A model generated the notes under the pieces. The model made no database searches. It was not told where the DNA came from and saw nothing but the letters and a program-made list of their open reading frames with translations. The position numbers and the translations under genes are program-made. From NCBI GenBank assembly GCA_018224315.1, contig JAGTVF010000017.1, forward strand, positions 1-16,675: a stretch of 16,675 nt of DNA, written 5' to 3'. The first letter of the stretch is position 1; every line of letters begins with the position of its first letter. The stretch is from Desulfobacterales bacterium (GTDB lineage Bacteria; Desulfobacterota; Desulfobacteria; Desulfobacterales; Desulfosalsimonadaceae). Below are positions 1-5,608 of the stretch, piece by piece.

Positions 1-796
1 CTTCCACCCGGTTTCCGCTTCGGTAAGTGGGTTGATCGGCCGTATACACCCCCCGGGTGCCGCGCCAGTCCGGAGACAGAAAAATTTCAAAGCTGGGGAT
101 ATTATGGCCGGAAATCCCGATCCATTGTCGCATTTGGCCCGGGGTGATTTCCAGGTCCACTTTTTCGGACTCCACATGAAGGCGCCGGATCGACAGCCGG
201 TTTAACCATTTCTTGATGGACCGGGCCCGGCGGAAAATCGACGCCCACTGGGCCACCGGGTCCTTGCGGTTTAAAAAGCACGCTTTGATCACCTGCCGGG
301 TATAATCCTCAAAAGATAAGCCCGCGTGATGCGCCAGCGCCGGGGTGGGGTACATGGCCAAAGTCCAGCTGAAATCACCGGTCTCCTCCCTGCGGTCCAG
401 GATATTTCGAAGCGGTTTTCTGGCTTTTGCAAATTTTGCAATGGATCCGGGATCAATATGGGACAAATGGGTTATGGATTCCGGGGCCAGCAGTACAATG
501 CTGCCGTTGAGGTTTTCCAGCAGTTCCTTTTCGCCAGGGGCGATAAAGGTCAGTTGCCGGTTGTTTGCGATTTCATAAAATTTCTGTTCCATGGGACAGG
601 TCTGCATCATCCGCTGGATTGGATGCCGGCCGGCTTTGAGCAGTTTTTCATATAGTTTCTCCGCCAGGGGCAGGGCTGCAGGATCATATCGCAGCAAAAT
701 GATGTCGCTTTTTTTTCTGCGGCCGTGCCGGGCGGTTTTCAGGCCCCATAACAGAATGTCGGCATAACGTTCAATATGCTGTGTTTTAAAATTCAT
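1..796 (-). CDS. M29-family metallo-aminopeptidase (3' part beyond the window edge)
   Basis: Peptidase family M29 enzymes are cytosolic, two-metal aminopeptidases that release N-terminal residues from peptides. I translated this from ATG at 796 on the minus strand: 265 codons are open up to the left edge. Recognition rests on the C-terminal part of the fragment: GHNIPSFEIF at about residues 230-239, then SPDWRGTRGVYTADQPTYRSG at about 241-261, which match the conserved M29 core around the first metal-binding glutamate (E237 here). The other metal ligands of the family (a second Glu, His, Tyr, His, Asp) lie downstream, outside the window. Family members are usually about 370-410 aa, so roughly a third is missing. 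No strong Shine-Dalgarno sequence is visible before this ATG. The gene lies 32 bases after the 83-aa gene on the same strand, so co-transcription is likely. Confidence 0.88.
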   Translation of the reverse strand, partial: MNFKTQHIERYADILLWGLKTARHGRRKKSDIILLRYDPAALPLAEKLYEKLLKAGRHPIQRMMQTCPMEQKFYEIANNRQLTFIAPGEKELLENLNGSIVLLAPESITHLSHIDPGSIAKFAKARKPLRNILDRREETGDFSWTLAMYPTPALAHHAGLSFEDYTRQVIKACFLNRKDPVAQWASIFRRARSIKKWLNRLSIRRLHVESEKVDLEITPGQMRQWIGISGHNIPSFEIFLSPDWRGTRGVYTADQPTYRSGNRVE

Positions 797-828
797 GGTA
801 AGTTTTTTCAGAAGGTTGTATTTTTTGT

Positions 829-1080
829 TTAATGTTCTTCTTTAAGAAAAAGCCGGTGGTATTCAGAATCCTTTAAGTGGGTTTTGAGCAGCCGGCTGAT
901 GAGATTGTAAACCTCTTCGATTTCCGCATCACTCATTCTGCCGGCCAGGGTTCGGATCAGCCGGTCATCGGAGAACATCTGCAAGTAGCAGATCAGGGTC
1001 TGTTCATCCGTGGGCCGGTCCCATCCAAAGGTAAGCAGATCTTCACAGGTTTCCACGAATTCATGGTGGTATTTTTTCAT
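829..1080 (-). CDS. Conserved hypothetical 83-aa cytoplasmic protein
   Basis: This is a small soluble protein without signal peptide or membrane segment. It is rich in acidic and leucine residues (for example SDAEIEEVYNLISRLLKTHL) and probably all-helical. It resembles short proteins annotated only as 'cytoplasmic protein' in Deltaproteobacteria; no function is known to me. The frame stays open upstream to 1164. I chose ATG at 1080 because AGGGGAAG precedes it at good spacing and because the upstream 28 residues look non-protein-like. It sits upstream of the M29 aminopeptidase gene with a 32-base gap, which suggests an operon. The opposite strand carries overlapping open frames, but their composition does not look like protein. 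Confidence 0.7.
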   Translation of the reverse strand: MKKYHHEFVETCEDLLTFGWDRPTDEQTLICYLQMFSDDRLIRTLAGRMSDAEIEEVYNLISRLLKTHLKDSEYHRLFLKEEH

Positions 1081-1192
1081 TTGGCTTCCCCTGCAGGTTG
1101 ATGGTAATCTGGTGTATTCATTTTTTGATTTTTTTATCATATGGGAAAACATCGGCCGGGTCAAGCCGGCTCAAGCCTGTGTGGATGATTGC

Positions 1193-2095
1193 ATGGACCC
1201 GGAAGGTTTCTTTTTTACCACCCATGACGGCCTGAAAATCCGTTACGGCATCTGGCGCCCGGAATCGGCTTTGTCCCGGGCTTCGGTGGTTTACCTGGCT
1301 GGGCGGGCCGAGTTTCTGGAAAAAAACAGGGAAACCATCACAGGGCTGCGCAAGCGGGGTTTTGCTGTATATTCATTTGACTGGCGGGGCCAGGGGCTTT
1401 CTTCCCGGATCCTGGACAACCCGCACAAGGGGTATGTGCGCAGCTTTGCCGATTATGTAAAAGACCTCAATGCGTTTGTCAGCCGGATTGCAAAGCCAGA
1501 TCCGGCTTTGCCCAAAATTTTGCTGGCCCATTCCATGGGCGGCAACATCGGCATGCAATATTTGAATGAAAACCCGGGCTTTTTTGACCGGGCCGTGTTG
1601 GTTTCACCCATGTTTGATATCAATACGTTTCCCTTTCCCCGGGGACTGACCCGAAAACTTGTGCAAAGGGCGGTTCGGACCGGTCGCGCTGAGCGATATA
1701 TTCCAGGTGATGGGGATTATCCGTTTAAGCCCGGAGGGTTTCGGGGAAATGCCCTGACCGGGGATCCAAATCGATTTTTGGATGAAATCCGGGAAGTGCG
1801 GAAAAATCCGGACCTGGCCCTGGGCGGTGTGACTTTCGGGTGGGCGGCTGCTGCGTTTGACGCCATTGACTGTCTGTCGGCCCCCGGCTATGTGGAGGCT
1901 GTGAAAACCCCGGTGCTTCTGGCATCCGGGACCCGGGACCGGGTTGTGGATACCCGGTCCCACCAACGGATCTGCAGCCGTCTGTCTTGCTGCCGGCTAT
2001 TGAAAATCCAGGGGGCCAGGCATGAAATCCTTAAAGAAACCGATGTCTGCCAGCAGGTGTTCTGGCAGGCCTTTGACCGATTTACAGCTTGCTGA
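1193..2095 (+). CDS. Alpha/beta hydrolase, monoacylglycerol lipase / lysophospholipase type
   Basis: A 300-aa serine hydrolase of the Hydrolase_4 (serine aminopeptidase S33 / PldB-like) group, which typically hydrolyses monoacylglycerols or lysophospholipids; the true substrate cannot be read from sequence. The start of the fold is seen as FFFTTHDGLKIRYGIWRP, and SFDWRGQGLSS follows as the usual cap-approach strand. The catalytic triad is visible: Ser114 in AHSMGG, Asp249 in SGTRDRVVD, and His277 in GARHEIL. No signal peptide is present, so it should be cytosolic. The frame is open upstream to 1010, but that part overlaps the opposite-strand gene and carries no domain sequence. ATG 1193 fits the family N-terminus; GTG 1181 is an alternative. 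The Shine-Dalgarno sequence is weak for both. The LysM gene follows after 44 bases. Confidence 0.85.
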   Translation: MDPEGFFFTTHDGLKIRYGIWRPESALSRASVVYLAGRAEFLEKNRETITGLRKRGFAVYSFDWRGQGLSSRILDNPHKGYVRSFADYVKDLNAFVSRIAKPDPALPKILLAHSMGGNIGMQYLNENPGFFDRAVLVSPMFDINTFPFPRGLTRKLVQRAVRTGRAERYIPGDGDYPFKPGGFRGNALTGDPNRFLDEIREVRKNPDLALGGVTFGWAAAAFDAIDCLSAPGYVEAVKTPVLLASGTRDRVVDTRSHQRICSRLSCCRLLKIQGARHEILKETDVCQQVFWQAFDRFTAC

Positions 2096-2139
2096 AATTT
2101 TTTTTGATCATTTAACCTGTCAGATGAAAGGAAACCACC

Positions 2140-2841
2140 ATGGACTACGGCAATGATTCCCAGTATGAAGGATATGAAGAAGCGCCTGAATCCCTGCTAC
2201 ATCAGCGTCAGCGGCGTTTTCCGGCCGGGCGCAAGCTCCTGCTGTTGCTTTTGGCCGGAGGCGGGGCGGCGATTTTTCTGATCCTGCTGATTTCCTTTTT
2301 TACCGGCGGGCCGGATCAACGCCAGGCAGTGGAAAACCGGAAAAGCATCAACCTTGGGTCCGCAGAAAAACTTCCTGATTCGGAGGCTTCAGGCGGGGTT
2401 TTGCGTTTGCAGGCCACTTTGGCGGATTTGCAGTCGCGGGTTACAGCCAATCACGACCAGGTCCTTGGCGGGGTGCAGCAAATCCAGGAGCAGCTCGATG
2501 AACAGTCGGAAACTTTTCAAAACCTGAAGGAGCAGATCGAGGCGCTTGGCAAAAGGGCAGAAGAACTGGAAAATGAACTGCAGGCTTCCGTGCAGGCAAT
2601 CCAGGAGGCACGGACTGCTGCCGGATCTTCGGCGGCAGCCCCCAAACCCGAACCATCTCCTGAGCCGGCGGAAAAAAAGTCCCAAACGGCCGACAGGAAG
2701 CAATACACGGTCCAGGAAAACGATACCCTGTATTCCATTGCCCGAAATCACGATATAGGGCTTGAGACGCTGCTGGAGATAAACGGCCTGGATGAAAATT
2801 CCGTGATTCACCCCGGAGACAAACTGACTGTATCACCCTAA
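2140..2841 (+). CDS. Single-pass membrane protein with coiled coil and C-terminal LysM domain
   Basis: A 233-aa protein built in four parts. Residues 1-31 are polar and end in basic residues (HQRQRRF). A strongly hydrophobic segment at about 32-54 should span the inner membrane with the N-terminus inside. Residues about 85-150 are a Gln/Glu-rich heptad-like coiled coil, followed by an Ala/Pro/Glu linker. Residues 188-233 are a LysM domain (YTVQENDTLYSIARNH, then LLEINGL and IHPGDKLTV). LysM domains bind N-acetylglucosamine chains of peptidoglycan, so the protein probably links the inner membrane to the cell wall. No hydrolase domain is present, so it is more likely structural or a scaffold. 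ATG 2140 has the clear ribosome site AAAGGAAA upstream. It is probably co-transcribed with the hydrolase, although no functional link is evident. Confidence 0.85.
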   Translation: MDYGNDSQYEGYEEAPESLLHQRQRRFPAGRKLLLLLLAGGGAAIFLILLISFFTGGPDQRQAVENRKSINLGSAEKLPDSEASGGVLRLQATLADLQSRVTANHDQVLGGVQQIQEQLDEQSETFQNLKEQIEALGKRAEELENELQASVQAIQEARTAAGSSAAAPKPEPSPEPAEKKSQTADRKQYTVQENDTLYSIARNHDIGLETLLEINGLDENSVIHPGDKLTVSP

Positions 2842-2849
2842 ATTTGAAA

Positions 2850-2880
2850 CAAAATTAAAACAGCCGCCAGGCGTGCTGTT
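2850..2880 (-). terminator. Intrinsic terminator overlapping the metallophosphoesterase stop codon
   Basis: On the minus strand AACAGC-A-CGCC-T-GGCG-GCTGTT forms a hairpin (plus-strand 2859-2880) followed by TTAATTTT. The stem is made of the last codons of the metallophosphoesterase gene (...W-R-L-F-stop). The opposing LysM gene ends only 13 bases away. The U-tract lies on the minus-strand side only. Confidence 0.65.
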
Positions 2881-3580
2881 CCGGAAGCCCGGCGGCATAT
2901 ATTTTGTCAATGGTTTCCGTGACATTATAGTCCACGAACCGAACCTCGAGTTCAAGGGCCTGATCGTCAAAAATCACGTACTTCGCATGATTGGTGCCAT
3001 CCCTGGGCTGGCCCACGCTGCCCACATTGATGATATACCGGCAGCCGGTGTCAAGCATGATGGTTTCCCGTTTCAGTGGATGCCTGGAAACTTCGCGGCC
3101 GTCATGGATCACGATCATCAGTTCGTGGGTATGACCCACAAAGCAGATCGGTTCTTTGGCCTCTGTCATGGCCGCATCCACCTGCTCCGGATCGGCCTCA
3201 AACAGATAGGTGGTGGCCGAGTCCGGGGGAAAGCCGTGGACGAACCGACAGTTATGTCCTGTGAGAAAAAAGGGCAGCCCGGCAATGTCGTCCAGGGATT
3301 TGCGGGAGAGCATGGTCAGGGTTTTTTCCAGGGAAATCCGGGCAATGGGATTGAACCAGTTTAGGTACCCGGGCTGATTGACGGCCAGTTCGTGGTTGCC
3401 CTGGATGGATAATATGCTGCGTTCACGCACCATCCGGATGACCTCATCGGGTTCCGGTCCGTAGCCGATGCTGTCGCCCAGGCAGTAGATGGTGGAGATG
3501 CCCGCCCTTTCAATGTCTCTGAGCACTTCCCGAAAAGCTGCGGCATTGCCGTGAATATCTGAAATAACAGCGAGTTTCAT
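2855..3580 (-). CDS. Calcineurin-like metallophosphoesterase (YfcE / serine-threonine phosphatase-like)
   Basis: A 241-aa two-metal phosphoesterase. All the signature motifs are present from ATG 3580: DIHGN with D8 and H10, GDSIGYGP with D36, GNHE with N62 and H63, VHG with H115, and GHTH with H150 and H152. These residues bind the two metals in the family. GDxxGYGPxPxEV and INVGSVGQPRDG are typical of the small bacterial phosphodiesterase/phosphatase subgroup, whose in vivo substrates (protein phosphates, diadenosine tetraphosphate or phosphodiesters) vary. No signal peptide is present, so it is cytosolic. The frame is open to 3679, but the family N-terminus (MKLAVISDIHGN) fixes the start at 3580. 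Its 3' end faces the LysM gene. A perfect TATAAT lies upstream on the minus strand. Confidence 0.9.
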   Translation of the reverse strand: MKLAVISDIHGNAAAFREVLRDIERAGISTIYCLGDSIGYGPEPDEVIRMVRERSILSIQGNHELAVNQPGYLNWFNPIARISLEKTLTMLSRKSLDDIAGLPFFLTGHNCRFVHGFPPDSATTYLFEADPEQVDAAMTEAKEPICFVGHTHELMIVIHDGREVSRHPLKRETIMLDTGCRYIINVGSVGQPRDGTNHAKYVIFDDQALELEVRFVDYNVTETIDKIYAAGLPEQHAWRLF

Positions 3581-3658
3581 TGAGCCGGATACCTGTTGGC
3601 CATTGTGCATGATTGATATGAAAAGCACATTAGCAATTTTGCCGGCAGATTGTAAATG

Positions 3659-3688
3659 ATTATATGGAAAACCGCCCATTTCCTGAAA
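3659..3688 (-). promoter_or_regulatory. Possible promoter for the metallophosphoesterase gene
   Basis: The minus strand reads TATAAT at plus positions 3664-3659, a perfect -10 hexamer. About 17-18 bases upstream only a poor -35 (TTCAGG/TTTCAG) is seen. The predicted leader would be about 70 bases. The surrounding 3581-3842 stretch is clearly more AT-rich than the neighbours and lies between divergent genes, as expected of a promoter region. Confidence 0.35.
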
Positions 3689-3718
3689 AACGGATATTTT
3701 TTAAAAAAATGGTTGACT

Positions 3719-3747
3719 TTCAAAATAAATTATCAGAGTTCTGTAAT
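3719..3747 (+). promoter_or_regulatory. Possible promoter for the ComEA-like gene
   Basis: TTCAAA at 3719-3724 and TGTAAT at 3742-3747 are separated by 17 bases, a fair sigma-70 match in an AT-rich divergent intergenic region. A TTGACT at 3713 has no good -10 at proper spacing. The leader to ATG 3843 would be about 90 bases. Confidence 0.3.
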
Positions 3748-3842
3748 TGCTTTTTTTTCTCTTTTGATTCACCTTTTTGGCTATTGTTTTCAAGCAGGCG
3801 GCATCGGTGCAGGAACTGACAACCATAACAAAGGGGTATAAA

Positions 3843-4136
3843 ATGATTCTGCAAAAACGAAGTTTGAAAACGATTCTGGTTCTGATTTTACTGCTCGGGT
3901 TTCTGGGTGCATGGCAAACCGCGGGTGCCGGAGAAAAAATCAACATCAATACGGCCGGCCCTGAGCAGCTCACAAAACTCAAGGGTGTCGGGCCGGCCAT
4001 TGCGGAACGGATCGTGAACTATCGTGAGAAAAACGGATCGTTTACAAGCGCAGAACAATTGCTGGAAGTCAGGGGGATCGGCCCCAAAACACTGGAGGCC
4101 ATCGCGGATCAAGTCATTGCATCATCTTCTGGATAA
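3843..4136 (+). CDS. ComEA-like secreted helix-hairpin-helix DNA-binding protein
   Basis: A 97-aa protein. Residues 1-30 form a signal peptide or N-terminal anchor (basic RSLK, a leucine-rich core, then AGAG). The mature part is a helix-hairpin-helix pair of the ComEA family: [23 protein letters not shown] at about 35-57 and [19 protein letters not shown] at about 69-87. ComEA-type domains bind double-stranded DNA without sequence specificity, in the periplasm of Gram-negative competent cells. Many Proteobacteria carry such short stand-alone versions without evident competence. ATG 3843 is preceded by AAAGGGG; the frame opens upstream at 3777, but that part is not protein-like. No comEC or pilus gene is in the window, so a role in uptake is only a possibility. 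A strong terminator follows. Confidence 0.85.
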   Translation: MILQKRSLKTILVLILLLGFLGAWQTAGAGEKININTAGPEQLTKLKGVGPAIAERIVNYREKNGSFTSAEQLLEVRGIGPKTLEAIADQVIASSSG

Positions 4137-4198
4137 CGTCCTGAAAGGCTGATCCGCCATAAGAATAAATTTCGCAGGCCGGCTGCACCGCTGCCTGT

Positions 4199-4234
4199 AA
4201 AAAATCCCGGGAGAAAGATTCCCGGGATTTTTTT
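4199..4234. terminator. Strong bidirectional intrinsic terminator
   Basis: Six A, T, CCCGGG, then a loop of about 8-9 bases, then CCCGGG, A and seven T form a stem of about 13 bp (4199-4211 with 4221-4233). It has a T-run on the plus strand and, through the A-run, on the minus strand too. It lies between the convergent ComEA-like gene (stop 4136) and the small Cys-rich gene (stop 4282), and can serve both. Confidence 0.9.
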
Positions 4235-4281
4235 GCCGCTCAGTTTAGGATTGTGCGGACTGGTGAAAGTCTCAATACCGG

Positions 4282-4467
4282 CTATGACTCAACAAAGGGG
4301 TGGCGGCCGGTGCAGGAAACCGCCCTGGCCAGCATGGTCTGGATATTGTCGAGCACCTCGCATTGCTCAGAGCAGTCCGGCAGATTTTTGCGGTGCAGGC
4401 ATTCCCGGCACGGACTCTTTGCCAGATGCCCGATATCAAAATCAAATATGTCCCGGATAATGATCAT
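4282..4467 (-). CDS. Small cysteine-rich protein with CX2C-X8-CX3C motif
   Basis: A 61-aa soluble protein starting MIIIRDIFDFDIGHL and continuing with SPCRECLHRKNLPDCSEQCEVL, a four-cysteine motif of spacing CX2C-X8-CX3C. A fifth cysteine (AVSCTGRH) lies near the end. Four closely spaced cysteines point to a bound zinc ion or an iron-sulfur cluster; which one cannot be decided here. I know similar short proteins only as hypothetical ones from sulfate-reducing Deltaproteobacteria. The frame is open upstream to 4560. I chose ATG 4467 because CAGGAAA lies about 10 bases upstream and the upstream residues are low-quality. It converges on the ComEA-like gene, with the two-way terminator between them. 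The plus strand over the same stretch also has open frames, but these lack a recognisable domain. Confidence 0.6.
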   Translation of the reverse strand: MIIIRDIFDFDIGHLAKSPCRECLHRKNLPDCSEQCEVLDNIQTMLARAVSCTGRHPFVES

Positions 4468-4772
4468 TGTATGGCTGTTTCCTGAAAAATTCGTGTCTGT
4501 GTCCGGCCGGCGGCCTGTTTTATTTTTTATAAAAATAACACCAGCTGCAGGCCGCATCAAGGAAAATTATCCGCATCCGGCCGGTGGCGGAAACCCGGGC
4601 AAGCCATCGGGTCATCCATTTATGAGAGGGTTGGAAAAATTCAAGGGAGATGAGTGACAAGAGCGCAAAAGAAGCTTGACACTTTTTGGCATCCTGATTC
4701 ATTATATTGGTTTATAATTTGTTTGAAAATATTGCCCAATCCGGATCAATCCAATCAGGAGAAAGATATCTC
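4468..4772. other. Intergenic region between divergent genes (305 bases)
   Basis: This stretch separates the start of the Cys-rich gene (minus) from the start of the DUF2760 gene (plus). It holds a sigma-70-like promoter at 4676-4705. I see no tRNA, no convincing riboswitch and no CIRCE-type inverted repeat. A nine-codon frame at 4650-4679 (ATG AGT GAC ... TGA) follows AAGGGAG, but I do not call it. Confidence 0.5.
4676..4705 (+). promoter_or_regulatory. Probable sigma-70 promoter of the DUF2760-Hsp70-Hsp70 operon
   Basis: A perfect -35 TTGACA at 4676-4681 is followed after 18 bases by CATTAT at 4700-4705 (4 of 6 matches; ATTATA one base on is an alternative). The leader to ATG 4773 would be about 60 bases. 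There is no good sigma-32 element and no CIRCE operator, so heat-shock control of this Hsp70 operon is not supported by what I see. Confidence 0.5.
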
Positions 4773-5570
4773 ATGAACCTGATCACATCGCTTTCCCGCA
4801 GCAGTCTGCTGCGGCTGTTTATAATCAATTTGGTGCTGGGCTGCCTTATGGGGGCAGGTCTCTGGTATGCAGCCCGGATCGTATTTGCCACCGCAAGTCC
4901 TGCTGATATCCTGGAAGTGATCAGCCGGGATCCGGATCTCCAGGTATGGGCCCGGAAAATCGCCCCGGTATTGGATCTGCTGGAGACCTGGTTTTATCCG
5001 GCCCTGGCCGGGCTGATGTTTTTGATGACCCTGGTTCAGTGGCTGGTGCTCCGGGGCGGGATCAAACGGGTGATTCGCCAATCCAGGGCTGCCGATCCAG
5101 CCCCAAAACCCACGCCGGCAAAAAAAGAAGAAAAACAGGGTGATGGAAAACCGGCCAGGGAGTCGGCCGGCCGGGAACAAAGGGAAGAAAACAAACGCTA
5201 CTACCTGCACCTGATATCCGTGCTCCAGCGACAGGGCCGGCTGATGGATTTTTTTCACGAGGATTTAAGCGCTTACCAGGATGCCCAGATCGGTGCGGCC
5301 GTGCGCAGCATTCATGAAAACTGTGCCGGTGCCATAAAAAAAACCATCGCCCCGGCAGCCGTGTTCGACAAGCCCGAGGGGCAGGAGATCACTGTGCCGG
5401 CCGGTTTTGACCCGGCAGCCATCAAGCTTACGGGCAATGTCACCGGAGAGCCCCCCTTTACCGGCGTGCTCCGGCATCGGGGCTGGCGGGCCGGAAGGCT
5501 GGAACTGCCTGTGCTTTCGGTCAGCGGAGATCCTTTGATTATTGCCCCCGCAGAAGTGGAAATACAGTAA
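4773..5570 (+). CDS. Membrane-anchored DUF2760 protein
   Basis: A 265-aa protein. Two hydrophobic segments at about residues 12-38 and 75-95 would form a hairpin in the inner membrane with both ends in the cytosol. A basic, Lys/Pro/Glu-rich linker follows (about 97-140). Residues 141-265 match DUF2760: RYYLHLISVLQRQGRLMDFF, then DLSAYQDAQIGAAVRSIHENC, then AIKLTGNVTGEPPF, LRHRGWRAGRLELP and IIAPAEVEI at the C-terminus. The biochemical role of DUF2760 is unknown. It is found next to non-canonical hsp70 genes, as here, where the first Hsp70 gene follows after 38 bases. I infer that it tethers or regulates those Hsp70s at the membrane. ATG 4773 is chosen for the good ribosome site AGGAGAA; a TTG at 4707 further upstream is less likely. 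Confidence 0.88.
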   Translation: MNLITSLSRSSLLRLFIINLVLGCLMGAGLWYAARIVFATASPADILEVISRDPDLQVWARKIAPVLDLLETWFYPALAGLMFLMTLVQWLVLRGGIKRVIRQSRAADPAPKPTPAKKEEKQGDGKPARESAGREQREENKRYYLHLISVLQRQGRLMDFFHEDLSAYQDAQIGAAVRSIHENCAGAIKKTIAPAAVFDKPEGQEITVPAGFDPAAIKLTGNVTGEPPFTGVLRHRGWRAGRLELPVLSVSGDPLIIAPAEVEIQ

Positions 5571-5608
5571 TATCCCTTTGGCATCATCTCAACAGCAGGA
5601 GACCGTGA

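Noticed and set aside
1010..1192. N-terminal extension of the alpha/beta hydrolase frame
   Set aside because: It overlaps the opposite-strand 83-aa gene and its residues do not resemble the family N-terminus, so the start was set at 1193.
2088..2106. CAGCTTGCTG followed by a T-run after the hydrolase gene, as a terminator
   Set aside because: The stem would be only 3-4 bp with a tiny loop; too weak to call.
2873..3364. Plus-strand open frame of 163 codons opposite the metallophosphoesterase
   Set aside because: The minus strand carries all metallophosphoesterase motifs in order; the plus frame has none.
4137..4198. Possible small RNA or riboswitch before the 4199 terminator
   Set aside because: Only a loose CAGGC/GCCTG pairing is seen; it is better read as the 3' untranslated part of the ComEA-like transcript.
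4253..4657. Plus-strand open frame of 134 codons over the Cys-rich gene and intergenic DNA
   Set aside because: No domain, no ribosome site, low-complexity composition. The minus-strand Cys-rich frame has better features.
4650..4679. Nine-codon frame after AAGGGAG upstream of the DUF2760 gene
   Set aside because: Too short to support as a gene or leader peptide; it overlaps the -35 hexamer, so it may not even be transcribed.
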